Positions 9,457 through 19,703 of a stretch of DNA of 64,000 bases are shown piece by piece. The stretch spans positions 1 through 64,000 of the forward strand of contig CAVTJN010000006.1 of assembly GCA_963735055.1 (NCBI GenBank), read 5' to 3'. This DNA is from JBBITI01 sp963735055 (GTDB lineage Bacteria; Chloroflexota; Dehalococcoidia; Dehalococcoidales; UBA2162). The first letter of the stretch is position 1; each line of letters starts with the position of its first letter. The position numbers and the translations under genes are program-made. Below the pieces are notes generated by a model. That model did no database searches and was not told where the DNA came from. It saw only the letters and a program-made list of their open reading frames with translations.

Positions 9457-11624
9457 ATGACAGAGCCGAACATAATCACCGTTGCCAACGCGGTTGGAGT
9501 AGCCCAACACCAGGTGGAGGCGGTCAGATCACTGCTGCAGGAAGGGGCAACGATCCCTTTCATTGCCCGTTACCGCAAGGAGAAGACAGGATCGCTTGAT
9601 GAGGTAACCATCACCCAAATTCGCGACACCCTGGCCAGAATCGCGGCCCTCGATGACCGCCGAGAAGCGATTCTGAAGTCTCTGGAAGAGCGAACGTACT
9701 CACCCCGGAGTTACGCCGCGCTGTCGAATCGGCTACCACCCTGACCTCGCTGGAAGACATCTACCTGCCTCACCGACCGAAACGCCGGACGCGGGCCACG
9801 TTGGCCAGAGAAATGGGCCTCGAGCCTCTGGCAGCACTGATAAGAGCCCAGGGAACCACCGATCCGGCGCACGAAGCCCTGGCTTTCTTAGGCGTGGACA
9901 ACCACGTTGCTTCAGTTGAAGACGCCCTGGCCGGAGCGCGCGATATTATCGCCGAGTGGATCGCTGAGGATGCCGGGGCAAGACAGGTCATGCGCGGCCT
10001 CTTCGCCCGGGAGGGCATCATTCAATCACGGGTAGTCAAAGGCAAAGAAGGCGCGGGTGTTAAGTACAGCAACTATTTTGACCACGAGGAACCGGTTGCC
10101 CGGGTACCCAGCCACCGGCTCCTGGCCATGTTGCGAGGCGAGCACGAAGGCTTCCTGAGACTCCAGATCAGACCACCGGAGGAAAGGGGGCGGGCGCTCC
10201 TTCACCGGCGGTTCGTCAAGAACGCCGGTGCCGCCTCGTCCCAGGTGGCCTTAGCTGTCGACGATAGCTACAGGAGACTACTGGCGCCTTCCATTGAGTC
10301 TGATATCCGTCGGCAGGCCAAGGAGCGGGCCGATGACGAGGCGCTCCGCGTCTTTTCCCGCAACCTCCGCGAAACGCTCATGGCCCCCCCGCTGGGACCG
10401 CGGGCGGTACTCGCCATCGACCCAGGTTACCGGACCGGCTGCAAGGTGGTTTGTCTTGACCCTCAGGGCAAGCTTCTGGCCAGCGCCGTAATCTACATCA
10501 GCCAGTCTGCGGCACGTTCGCAGGAAGCAGGACAAATAGTGCTCGACCTGGTGCGGCGATTTCATGTCGAGGCAATTGGTGTCGGGAACGGGACGGCAGG
10601 AAGGGAAACCGAGGAATTCATCCGCGGCCTGACTCTGCCCGGCAACATGCCGGTGGTCATGGTGAATGAAAGCGGCGCATCGATCTACTCCGCCTCCGCG
10701 GTCGCCCGCGAAGAGTTCCCCGACCAGGACATCACGGTGCGCGGCGCGATCTCGATCGGACGGCGCCTTATGGACCCCCTGGCGGAACTGGTGAAGATCG
10801 ATCCCAAGTCAATCGGGGTCGGGCAATACCAGCACGACGTCGATCATCATCGGCTCAAGAGTAAACTGGACGAGACCGTTATGAGCTGCGTCAATGAGGT
10901 CGGGGTGAAGGTGAATACAGCCAGTCAACAGCTTCTCACCTACGTCTCGGGCCTGGGGCCGACGCTGGCCAAGAACATCGTCGCCCACAGGAACAAGAAC
11001 GGCCCGTTTCACAGCCGCGTCGAGCTCAAAGAGGTCCCCCGGCTGGGCCCGAAGGCGTTTGAGTTGGCCGCCGGGTTTCTCCGTATCGACAACGCCGAGA
11101 ATCCCCTCGACGCCAGTGCCGTGCATCCGGAGAGCTATCACATCGTCGACCAAATGGCCCGGGACCTCGGCTGCAGCGTGGCCGAACTCATGCGCCGGGA
11201 AGACCTGCGCCGCCGCATTAACCTGGAAAACTACGTTGGCGGAGAATACGGACTGCCGACACTTCGAGACATCATGACGGAACTGGCGAAGCCGGGCCGT
11301 GATCCGCGTGAGAAGTTCGAGGCGGTCGCTTTCGACGCCGATATCAGGACTATCGACGGTCTCACTCCGGGCATGAAGCTAAGCGGAATCGTCACCAATG
11401 TGACCAACTTCGGAGCATTCGTTGACATCGGCGTCCACCAGGATGGCCTCGTTCACATCAGCGAGTTGGCTGACACATTTGTGAAGAACCCGGCCGATGT
11501 GGTCCGGGTGAATCAGAGAGTCCCGGTCACCGTGCTCACGGTGGACCCGGCACGCAAACGCATTTCTCTGTCAATGAAATCGGATGCAGTTGTTTCAGAT
11601 GCTGGCATCTCGGAGACGCTTTGA
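9457..11624 (+). CDS. tex: Tex family RNA-binding transcription accessory protein (frame interrupted)
   Basis: Tex is a cytoplasmic nucleic-acid-binding protein, conserved in most bacteria, that affects transcription and RNA processing. The reading frame from ATG 9457 encodes the N-terminal helical region (FIARYRKEKTGSLDE) and stops early at 9744. The rest, from about 9699, continues in another frame to 11624: first ELRRAVESATTLTSLEDIYLP, then the RuvC/YqgF-like domain (AIDPGYRTGCK), helix-hairpin-helix segments (VSGLGPTLAKNIV) and a C-terminal S1 domain (GIVTNVTNFGAFVDIG). Restoring one missing base near 9690-9699 gives about 722 residues, the usual size for the family. The protein is so conserved that a sequence error is more likely than a pseudogene. 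Confidence 0.9.
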
Positions 11625-12034
11625 CACGGGCGGTCTTTCGCCCCATAATCCCAACGAATTCGACTGAAATTGACAACCGCTTTCAAAGTAGTGTCATGGG
11701 GAAAGAGCCGGACCACACAGTAGACCAGGCTGGATGCCATGCTCAGGGCACCTCCTTTCAACAATGTGGTTGAGCAACCGCAACCCGGAGGAACGACCTC
11801 ATCCTACCGTCTCTCCCTGCTACCGCCATCCGCCACCGGGCGAGTGTCAGCCTGACCTTTGCGATGGTGTCGTGCTGCTGAACCCATGGGAGGGCCAGGG
11901 CGGAACGGACCATTGTATTCCGGGCGGCGGCCGCCCACACCGGCCTGGCCGCTTGACCAGTCAAATACCGAACCACATGACAGCCCCGGTCTGTCACTAA
12001 GACCGGCGTCTTACGGTGGAGAGGACTTTAGACT
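11625..12034. other. Long intergenic region with several inverted repeats
   Basis: About 410 bases without a confident gene. Inverted repeats cluster just before the next gene: GGGCGGC/GCCGCCC at 11922-11936, TTGAC/GTCAA at 11953-11964, TGACAG/CTGTCA at 11978-11996 and TAAGAC/GTCTTA at 11998-12013, followed by GGAGAGGA before ATG 12035. They could form a structured leader or operators. On the minus strand a perfect AAAGGAGGT (11758-11750) precedes an ATG at 11740 that opens a 75-codon frame overlapping the 3' end of tex; I do not annotate it as a gene. Confidence 0.45.
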
Positions 12035-13579
12035 ATGAGTAAGCCAAGAAGATCTAGAGGGGAGCAAAGAACGACGATGGAAGGCAAATCGATAGTTATC
12101 ATCGGTGGCGGGATTGCGGGGCTGTCGGCCGCCTGTTACGGGCAGATGAACGGCTACCGGACGCGGATCTTCGAAATGCATGACAAGCCCGGCGGTCTGT
12201 GCACGGCGTGGGAGCGGAAGGGCTACACCATCGATGGCTGTCTGCACTGGCTGGTTGGCTCGGCGCCCGGGAACGGATTCTACCGCTTCTGGCGAGAGCT
12301 CGGCATGCTGCAGGGGCAGAAGGTCATCGACATGGACCAGTTCTACCGGTATGAAGCGACCGATGGGCGCACATTCACTATGTTCTCCAACATCGACCGG
12401 CTGGAGCGGCACATGAAGGAAATCAGCCCCGACGACAGCCAGTACATCTCCCGCCTGGCGTCGGCCATGCGCCGCATGTCAAGAATGCAGATGCCCGTGG
12501 ACAAGGCTCCGGAGCTCTACACTCCGTGGGACGGGGTCAAAATGGCGGCGACCATGCTGCCGCACATGACGACGCTGCGAAAATGGGGCCGGATGACGGT
12601 CAGCGACCTGGCGGCGGGGTTCAAGAGCCGGCTACTGCGCGATGGACTTCAGTTCTGGCCACAGGAGTTTTCGGCCGTCGGCCTAATGATCACCATTGCC
12701 TGGACGCACAACAAAGTTGCCGGATACACCATCGGCGGGTCGCTCCCCCTGATGCGAGCAGTAGAGAAAAGGCTCAAAGGGATCGGCGGCGAAATCGACT
12801 ACAGGGCCCGCGTGACCAAGATACTGGTGGAGAACGACCGCGCCGTGGGCGTCAGGCTCGCCAATGGCCAGGAGCATCGCGCCGACTACGTCATTTCGGC
12901 AGCAGATGGCCACGCCACCATATTCGAGATGCTGGCAGGAAAGTACGTTGATGATACTGTGCGCGGCTATTACGCCAACCTTCCGATCTTCACCCCGATC
13001 GTCTACGTCGGGCTGGGCGTGAGCCGCACCTTCGATGATGTGCCCCAGCTTATCTCCGGCCTTACGCTGCAGCTGCCGGAACCGGTGATCATTGGCGGCA
13101 AGCAGCAGCATCGGCTGCACGTGCGCATCAACAACTTCGACCGGACGCTGGCCCCGGCGGGCAAGAGCGTGGTGACTTGCATGATCGACAGCGATTTTGA
13201 CTTCTGGAAAACATTGAAGAGGGACCCTGCCCGGTACAAGAGCGAGAAGGAACGAGTAGCCAAATCGGTGGCCGCCATTCTCGACACACGTTTTCCCGGC
13301 CTGAAAAGCCAGATCGAGATGACGGATGTCGCCACGCCAGTGACTTTCGAGCGCTACACCGGCAACTGGCAGGGGTGCTATGAGGGTTTCCTCACCACCC
13401 CCAAGACACAGATGATGCGGATGAAAAAGACACTGCCCGGTCTCGACCTGTTCTACATGGTCGGACAGTGGGTTAGCCCCGGTGGAGGGCTACCGTCGGG
13501 AGTAATGACCGGAAGACATGTCGTGCAGATGTTGTGCAAGCGCGACGCCCGGGCATTTGTCACCACGGAGCCCGCGTAG
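12035..13579 (+). CDS. FAD/NAD(P)-dependent oxidoreductase, phytoene desaturase (CrtI)-like
   Basis: The 514-residue protein begins with a Rossmann dinucleotide-binding motif, VIIGGGIAGLSAACYG, followed by FEMHDKPGGLCTAWERKGYTIDGC. Near the C-terminus it has the CrtI/amine-oxidase FAD-closing motif GQWVSPGGGLPSGVMTGR. It belongs to the broad phytoene dehydrogenase/COG1233 group, whose members desaturate or isomerise carotenoids, retinoids or unknown isoprenoids. No carotenoid genes are nearby, so the substrate is unknown. An alternative ATG lies at 12077; I kept 12035 because GGAGAGGA lies 9 bases ahead. The gene converges on a response regulator with 15 bases between them, and its leader contains several inverted repeats. 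Confidence 0.8.
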   Translation: MSKPRRSRGEQRTTMEGKSIVIIGGGIAGLSAACYGQMNGYRTRIFEMHDKPGGLCTAWERKGYTIDGCLHWLVGSAPGNGFYRFWRELGMLQGQKVIDMDQFYRYEATDGRTFTMFSNIDRLERHMKEISPDDSQYISRLASAMRRMSRMQMPVDKAPELYTPWDGVKMAATMLPHMTTLRKWGRMTVSDLAAGFKSRLLRDGLQFWPQEFSAVGLMITIAWTHNKVAGYTIGGSLPLMRAVEKRLKGIGGEIDYRARVTKILVENDRAVGVRLANGQEHRADYVISAADGHATIFEMLAGKYVDDTVRGYYANLPIFTPIVYVGLGVSRTFDDVPQLISGLTLQLPEPVIIGGKQQHRLHVRINNFDRTLAPAGKSVVTCMIDSDFDFWKTLKRDPARYKSEKERVAKSVAAILDTRFPGLKSQIEMTDVATPVTFERYTGNWQGCYEGFLTTPKTQMMRMKKTLPGLDLFYMVGQWVSPGGGLPSGVMTGRHVVQMLCKRDARAFVTTEPA

Positions 13580-13593
13580 CTTCTCCGGGCCGG

Positions 13594-14235
13594 TTACTTG
13601 ACCAGGCCGTGCTTGATGGCGATCGCTACCGCCTCCGTCCGGCTCGTGGCACCGAGCTTGGAGAGAATGTTGCTGACGTGGAACTTGACGGTTGACTGAC
13701 TGACAATGAGCCGCGCCGCGATTTCAGCGTTCGGCAGTCCTTCGACCATCAAGGCAAGAATGTCGCCTTCCCGCTCGGTGATGTCGTACGCCGGTTTTGG
13801 CGGCTCGTTGACCCGCTTGATCAAGACCTGCGCCGCCTCCGGAGACAGGCTCGGCTGACCCGAAACGGCGCGCCGTATGGCGGTCACCAACTCCTCCGCC
13901 GATACGTTCTTCAGCAGGTAGCCCGTGGCGCCGGCTTTCAGCGCGCCCTCGACGTACTCCTTTTCCTTGAAGCTCGTTAGCGTAATGATCTTAATGTGTG
14001 GCCAGGCTTTGAGTATCGCCTGAGTTGCCGCCACTCCATCCATCTTTGGCATCAGCAGGTCCATCAAAATGACGTCCGGTTTGGCCCGTTCACACAGACG
14101 GATCGCCTCTTCGCCGTCCCCCGCTTCCGCCACGAGCAGCACGTCTTCACAGGTCGCAATCACTGCCCCCAGGCCACTTCTTACTACCGTGTGGTCGTCC
14201 ACCAGCATTACCCGAATAGGTTTCTGCTCCGTCAT
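13594..14235 (-). CDS. NarL/FixJ-type response regulator
   Basis: The 213-residue protein has an N-terminal receiver domain with the acidic pair in LVDDHTVVRSG, the probable phosphoacceptor Asp59 in VILMDLLMPKMDG, a switch Thr in IITLTSFKE and a conserved Lys. The C-terminal LuxR helix-turn-helix covers about residues 148-205 (LTEREG-like ITEREGDILALMVEGL, then STVKFHVSNILSKLGA). It is expected to bind DNA when phosphorylated by the kinase encoded just upstream, whose stop codon overlaps this ATG (ATGA). GGAGGAG 8 bases upstream supports ATG 14235 over the in-frame start at 14265. The targets are unknown; the operon as a whole suggests ligand-responsive control. Confidence 0.93.
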   Translation of the reverse strand: MTEQKPIRVMLVDDHTVVRSGLGAVIATCEDVLLVAEAGDGEEAIRLCERAKPDVILMDLLMPKMDGVAATQAILKAWPHIKIITLTSFKEKEYVEGALKAGATGYLLKNVSAEELVTAIRRAVSGQPSLSPEAAQVLIKRVNEPPKPAYDITEREGDILALMVEGLPNAEIAARLIVSQSTVKFHVSNILSKLGATSRTEAVAIAIKHGLVK

Positions 14236-16521
14236 ATTTGTTTCTCCTCCGATGAACTCTGCCATAAAACGACTACTTCTGTTCCCCGTACGGGATCGCT
14301 TTGGATTTCCAAGGTGGCGCCAATGGCGGCCGCCCGCTCTCTCATTATCCCCAACCCCAGGCTTCTCCCGCTGACGTCGGACCTGCTGAAGCCCCGGCCG
14401 TTGTCCTGGATCCGCATTTCGACCCGCCCCGGACCGCAGATCAAGACCACCTGGGCTTGGAGCGCCCCCGAGTGCTTGGCGACGTTATTCAGGGCCTCCT
14501 GAGCAATACGATACATTGCGATCTTCGTGTCGGCTTCAAGGGAGCACTGGCCTTCCAGCCGGGTTGATACCGGCACCCTGGCCCGGCCAGTGACCGATTC
14601 AGCCAACTGCCGGAGCAAATCGCTGAGCTCCGCGTCCGCCAGGGCTGCCGGCCGCAACTCAAAAAGGAGGGTACGCATCTCGGCCAGGGCGCCTCTCGTG
14701 AGCTGTCTCACTTCTTCAAGGCGGCGGCGGCCCTCGGCCGCATCCTTTTCCCAGATACGCGGCAGGACTTCGGCGATCAGACTGGCCGAAAATAGCGTCT
14801 GACTGACCGCGTCGTGCAGGTCCCTGGCGAGTCGAGTTCGCTCGGCCGCCGCAACCTGTTCGCTGGCCCGCGTCGCCAGTACTTCCTGGGCCTTCTTCTG
14901 CTCCGTCATATCGATGCCGACGCAGAGTATCTTCCCGGCCTGGCCGCGTTCATCATACAGCGGCTGGTTCGACCACACTATCCAGACGCGATCTCCATTC
15001 TTACGCATATTCTCGTTCTCATTGTGCCGGTACCGTTCCGGATTCATGGCGATATCGGCGATCATCGCCTCCAAGTCTCTTCCGGAAGAGTCCCGCGGCG
15101 GCACAATGGTGCCGATGACGCTACGGCCCAGGATTTCCGACTCCTTAAAGCCGAAGAACTCCTCGGCGAACTGGTTGAAGAAGGTGACTTTGCCTTGGGC
15201 ATCCATTTCCAGAATGATCGTGGTCGCACTTTGAACCAGATGGCGGTACTTGAGTTCGCTGTCACGCAGCGCATGCTCCACCTGCTCTCTCTGCGTTATC
15301 TCGTTCTTCAGCAGCGCATTTGCGTCGGTAAGTTCGGACGTACGCAAGGTTACCCTGGTCTCCAGGTCCTCATGGGCATCGCGGAGTTCGCCCTCCGCTG
15401 ATTCCAGTTTGCCGATCATGCTGTCAAAAGCCTGACTCAGTTGCCCGACCTCGTCGAGGTTATGCGACATCCCGATTCTGGCCATCTCACCGGTGCGGGC
15501 AATGTACTGCGCAGTGGTCGTCAGCTTCACAATGGGCCGGGCAAAGTTCCTAACCGATATCGATATTGCCAGCGCCCCGATGGCCGCCAGGAGGGACCAG
15601 ACAGCGACGCTGATGCCCACCGCGCCGCTGACCGCCGCGTAGGCTTCCGATTTGTCCTGTTGGACCACCGTTCCCCACCCCGTTTGCCCGCCGACCGGGC
15701 TGAAAGCGGCCAGAACCGGCTGTTTTCCGAACGGTTCGGCGTACTCCGTATGGCCGTCTCGACCTGTCAACAACGGCGCCAGTTCGGCCGGCATCGGCCT
15801 TCCCACGTAGGCGCGGTTGGGGTGAGCGATCATTATGCCCTCATGCGACACCAGGTAGGCGATGCCGGTCTCACCCACGGTCATCAGGTCTATGCTCTGC
15901 CATACATCAGTCACATCCACCGCCAGTACGGCCACGCGGTCGCCCTGCGGCCCGTGTCTGATCGGCACGCCGATGTACAGGACCGGGGAGCGTTCAATCC
16001 CGGTGAAGGTCACTCTGGAGGTGAAGGTGCTGTCCCGTACCTGTTGATAGGCTCCCAACACGTCATCCGGGACCGCCGCCTGAGGACGCCCCAGCACCGC
16101 GGCGGCAGTCAGTGACAGCAGTGTCTCCACGGGATCGTCAAGCACGAGCAGCGGGCCGCCACGGTCATCGAAGAAATAGACCGCCCGATATCGTTGCGGG
16201 GACGTCACACGCAACGCCAGTATTGCTTCGGCCTGGGTTTTGAGATCGGGAGCCACGGTTTCGAGATGCCGGGCGAAGACCCGGACGTCGGCTGAGATAC
16301 TGCCTATCTGGGCATTGATGTTCGCGGCTTATCACCGAGGCCAACTGACTGTTCCGCTCATTCGCCTCTCCAATCATCGTGGCTTGCCCGGCCAGAATTA
16401 GTGTGAGGCTGAGAACGGATATCGACACGATCCAGAAGACAGTGGTCCAGATGAATAGTCGGCGCCGGATGCTGCTTCTCGTCCATCCCTGGAGACGTTT
16501 CAAGAAACGCATCGACGGCAC
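14232..16521 (-). CDS. Membrane sensor histidine kinase, Cache-HAMP-PAS-HisKA_3 (frame interrupted)
   Basis: Joined across one frame break near 16325 the protein has about 762 residues. In order: a basic N-terminus and first membrane segment (about 20-45), an extracytoplasmic Cache-like sensor ending near residue 300 (GETGIAYLVSHEGIMIAHPN), a second membrane segment, a HAMP linker (PIVKLTTTAQYIARTGEM), a PAS/PAC domain (LEMDAQGKVTFFNQFAEEFFGF), and a NarX-type kinase with the phosphoacceptor His in RDLHDAVSQTLFSASL and an ATPase domain with NNVAKHSG and DNGRGFS. It should phosphorylate the overlapping response regulator. The N-terminal part reads from GTG 16521, with GGAG 6 bases upstream, and shifts by one apparent extra base into the long frame. 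The binding lipoprotein gene ends 4 bases before it. Confidence 0.87.
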
Positions 16522-16524
16522 CTG

Positions 16525-17580
16525 CTACTCCGCTTGAACAAGGATACGACCGCTTACAATGTCCTTACGCAATTGTTCGAGCCGGTTTGACATCTCCCTG
16601 GTCACGATCGAATCGTCAAAGGGGCCCAGCGTGATGCCATTTTCCTTAAGCCCCAAGGAGCGAGTCCCGGACTTGAAAGTGCCGTCGCGAACCTCCCCGA
16701 TCAGCACATTCACGGCGGTGTCAACGCGCTTGGGGCGGTTACCGACCACGTTGCCCGGAGCAAGGTAACGCTGGTCTCCACTGGTCCCCGTCGTCCATTT
16801 ATTCGTCTGGCGGGCAGCCTCAATGATTCCCAGTCCGGTCCGGCTGGCGGCGTTGTGGATCACGTCCGCGCCATCATTATAGCGTGCCAGAGCGATGTCC
16901 AGACCCACTTTCGGATCGGAGAAAGTCCCGGCAATGTCGGCAATCACCTTGACCGTGCTGTCCTGATAGACAACCCCTTGCTTGAACCCGGAGATAATAC
17001 GCCTGATTGCCGGAATATCGGTACCGCCGATGACGCCCACGACTTTGGTTCTGGTGAGCATCGCGGCGAGCACGCCAATAAGGAAGTCCCCTTCCTGTTC
17101 ACGGTACACGATGGAGGCGATATTGTCCCCGATAGCTTCGACGTCGATCGTCGCAAAGTGGACCGCCGGGAATTCTTTGGCGACGGCGACGATGCTCTCG
17201 CGGTTCTCGAAGGCAATCCCGATGATCAGATCGTAGCCGTTCCGCGCGAAATTACGAAGAGCGTCGGCATTTGACTGACTATCCCCATAGCTCGCCGTTT
17301 CGAACCGGATATTGTGTTTCTTCTGCGCCTCGAGCAAACCGGCGTAGGCGGAATCGTTGAAGGACCGGTCGCCAAGTCCACCGCTGCCCAGGATCAACCC
17401 GATATTCAAGACCCGCTCCCCGGTTACCGTACGGGGACTACAGCCGACGGTGACGCCCACCATAGCCAAAACGGCGAAGCCGGCGACCACCGTTGAGAGT
17501 ACTTTGAACGTCGCTGACGGTGACCACTCTGGACGCCGCCGCCACCGTGGGCGGGTGATCGGTACCGATCTATGGATCAT
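16525..17580 (-). CDS. BMP/PnrA-family substrate-binding lipoprotein
   Basis: The 351-residue protein has a basic N-terminus, a hydrophobic signal near residues 28-48 and a Cys at the end of VGVTVGCSP, so it is probably a lipoprotein. The rest matches the BMP (basic membrane protein/PnrA/Med) fold, with GLILGSGGLGDRSFNDSAY at the start of the mature part, DLIIGIAFENRES, and VVGVIGGTDIPAIRRIISGF. Characterised relatives bind purine nucleosides for ABC uptake. Here no permease or ATPase is adjacent. Instead the gene leads a transcript with a kinase and a regulator, so it may be a co-sensor that presents a ligand to the kinase. I chose ATG 17580, with GGGAG upstream; the open frame extends further to 17634. 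Confidence 0.85.
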   Translation of the reverse strand: MIHRSVPITRPRWRRRPEWSPSATFKVLSTVVAGFAVLAMVGVTVGCSPRTVTGERVLNIGLILGSGGLGDRSFNDSAYAGLLEAQKKHNIRFETASYGDSQSNADALRNFARNGYDLIIGIAFENRESIVAVAKEFPAVHFATIDVEAIGDNIASIVYREQEGDFLIGVLAAMLTRTKVVGVIGGTDIPAIRRIISGFKQGVVYQDSTVKVIADIAGTFSDPKVGLDIALARYNDGADVIHNAASRTGLGIIEAARQTNKWTTGTSGDQRYLAPGNVVGNRPKRVDTAVNVLIGEVRDGTFKSGTRSLGLKENGITLGPFDDSIVTREMSNRLEQLRKDIVSGRILVQAE

Positions 17581-17822
17581 GCTCACTCCCGGTGTGTTTG
17601 CAGCGAGGCCAGGCCAATCATGCGCAGGAACCACCCATATCGTAAACCTGGACGTTCAGATGTGTCAATCCTGAAACGCGCAGTCTGCGCCGGCATCAGC
17701 GAACGGGCCCAATACTACCCGTTCGGCCAGTGTGACTTCCCACCCGCGGGAGGGTGTGCCGCGGTGATGCCTCAACGTATAATGCCTGTTAGGTCAAAGA
17801 AGATCGAGGAGGTCTTGTAAAG

Positions 17823-18604
17823 ATGAGGAGGCTTTGGTTGTGTCTGGCTGCGGTGTTGGCACTGCCGGTGCTGTTCGCCGGATGCGCCCGGGGCGACGCC
17901 GGTCCGGTGACCACCCGCACCTACGAGTACACAGGACTTCTCCGGCATCGAGGTGAGCAGCGCCTTCGAGGTCGAGGTTGTGCAGTCCAGCACCTGGGGA
18001 GTGTCCTTAACCGCCCAGCAGAAACTGTTCGACCAGATAGAGGTAACCAAGTCAGGAGAGACACTTCAGATCAACATCCAGTGGGGATGGGGGACCTGGG
18101 TTTCGTCCTGGGGATACCAGCGTCCGAAGGCAAGAATCACCGTACCCGAACTATCCGTGCTCAGACTATCGGGAGCCTCCAAGGGCAGCGCCCGGGGGTT
18201 CAAGTCCACTCACGACACTGACCTATTCCTGTCAGGGGCGAGTTCTCTTGATATCGATATCGAGGCTGCCAGCTCCACCATCGAGGTTAGCGGGGCCAGC
18301 CGCCTGACCGGCAAACTGACAGTCGATGATGTCCGCCTGCAGATTAACGGGGCCAGCAACGCCACCCTGACCGGATCATGCCGGCACCATCGACCTCGAC
18401 GAATCGGGGGCCAGCCGGGCTGATTTGTCCGCGGTCACGGCCTCAGAAGCCAAGGTCTCCTTGAGCGGCGCCAGCCGGGCGACGGTATCTCCGAAGGACG
18501 CCATCAGCGTCGAACTCAGCGGCGCTTCGTCCCTTACGTACAGCGGTAACCCCGCGCTCCAGTCCATGGAGATATCCGGCGCCTCGACCATCCACAAACA
18601 GTAA
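17823..18604 (+). CDS. Lipoprotein with GIN (DUF2807) adhesin-head-like repeats (frame interrupted twice)
   Basis: The start, ATG 17823 behind GAGGAGG, encodes a lipoprotein signal with the lipobox LFAGC at about residues 17-21. The body is a right-handed beta-helix type domain with the recurrent phrase SGAS (LSGASKGS, LSGASSLD, VSGASRLT, INGASNAT, ESGASRAD, LSGASRAT, LSGASSLT, ISGASTIH), typical of DUF2807 putative autotransporter adhesin head proteins. Reading it needs two shifts, each consistent with one extra base, near 17936 and 18380, giving about 259 residues ending at TAA 18604. The function is unknown; in other bacteria such proteins sit near membrane stress regulators. Both breaks fall within otherwise clean repeats, which suggests sequencing error. 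A TATAAT lies at 17778-17783. Confidence 0.75.
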
Positions 18605-18640
18605 GGGTAAACGTAACCTCATCCTGAAAGGAGCTTGAAC

Positions 18641-19643
18641 ATGTCAATCCCACCTGAGGAAAGACGAAAGATCTACGAGGAAGAGAAGTCCCGAATCGAA
18701 GGCGAGCGAAATCGCCGGCCGGAAGAAATGACCCTGGGGGGACTGACGCGGAACACGGCCGGCACTGCTGTGCTACCTGGGCGGATGGATCACCGGGGTG
18801 GTGTTCCTGGTGCTTGAACAGAAGAACCGGTTCATCCGCTTTCACGCCGCGCAGTCAATCGTGGTCTTCGGGTTTCTCAGCATTGTATCCGGACTACTGC
18901 ATCCGATTCCCTTTGTCGGCCAGTTCTTCGGCGTCATCGTCGGAGTCGTGGCCCTTGTCCTGTGGATAGTCCTCATGGTGAAAGCCGGCCAGGGCGAACT
19001 CTTCGTGATCCCGGGGGCCGGCGACCTGGCGCAGAAGCTCCTGGGGCCGGCTCCGGAAGCCGATGCGGACCGGCCCACGCCCATCCCCAACGAAACGGCT
19101 TCGGTTCCGCCGTCAGGGGCTGCCGCCCGGGAGGCTCAGACGGGAGTCCGTGCACGTCCCGACGCCCGCCGGGCGGGCAGGGTAGTAGCCTCAGCGTTCG
19201 CCATTGCCTGGAGCGTAGCCCTGCTCGTGTTCCTCAATTTCTTCAACGACTACATTGCCTACTACCATCTGGAGCAGGTAGCGAATCATGACGTCTGGTT
19301 CAGGGATCCACTGCTGACGCCGGACTTCGCCACCTGGCTGCCCGTCGTCAACGTGGTCCTCGCCTTTACGATCGTGGGGCATATCGTGGCGCTGGCAATC
19401 GACAGGTATGTTGTGAGAGAGTCAGTGCTGCTGGTACTGGACCTGTTCAACATCACGTCGGTGACGGCGCTGCTGTCCATCTTTCCGTTCGACTTCAGCG
19501 TGTTCGGCAACACGCTGGCGGGGCCGCTCGACCTTAGCGCACACCTCACGCTGGCATTCATCATCCTCGGTCTGGCTATCGCCGCCCTGGTGCGATTCAT
19601 CAAGATCGTGGTCGCCTTGATCCGGGGGACGGCGTCCTACTGA
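18641..19643 (+). CDS. DUF4870/Tic20-like membrane protein with extra C-terminal membrane domain (frame interrupted)
   Basis: ATG 18641 follows AGGAG by 7 bases. The N-terminus is charged (PPEERRKIYEEEKSRIEGER), like many DUF4870 proteins. After a one-base shift near 18767 it continues LCYLGGWITGVVFLVLEQKNRFIRFHAAQSIVVFG, the hallmark of this Tic20-like family, followed by two more hydrophobic helices. Family members are usually 110-140 residues. This one, about 333 residues joined, adds a Pro/Ala-rich linker (about 115-160) and roughly four more membrane segments to the C-terminus. Function is unknown. It is 36 bases downstream of the GIN lipoprotein and probably in the same transcript, which ends at a strong hairpin at 19667-19703. 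Confidence 0.75.
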
Positions 19644-19666
19644 CGTTCTGGAGGACCGTCCGACTA

Positions 19667-19703
19667 CGCGCAAAGGGGGCAACCGGGTTGCCCCCTTTGC
19701 GCG
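19667..19703. terminator. Strong hairpin between convergent genes
   Basis: A perfect 17-bp inverted repeat (arm CGCGCAAAGGGGGCAAC) with a 3-base loop lies between the convergent genes ending at 19643 and 19704. The right arm abuts the stop codon of the minus-strand gene. There is a short T run inside the right arm but none after it, so it may end transcription in both directions or simply block readthrough. Confidence 0.75.
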
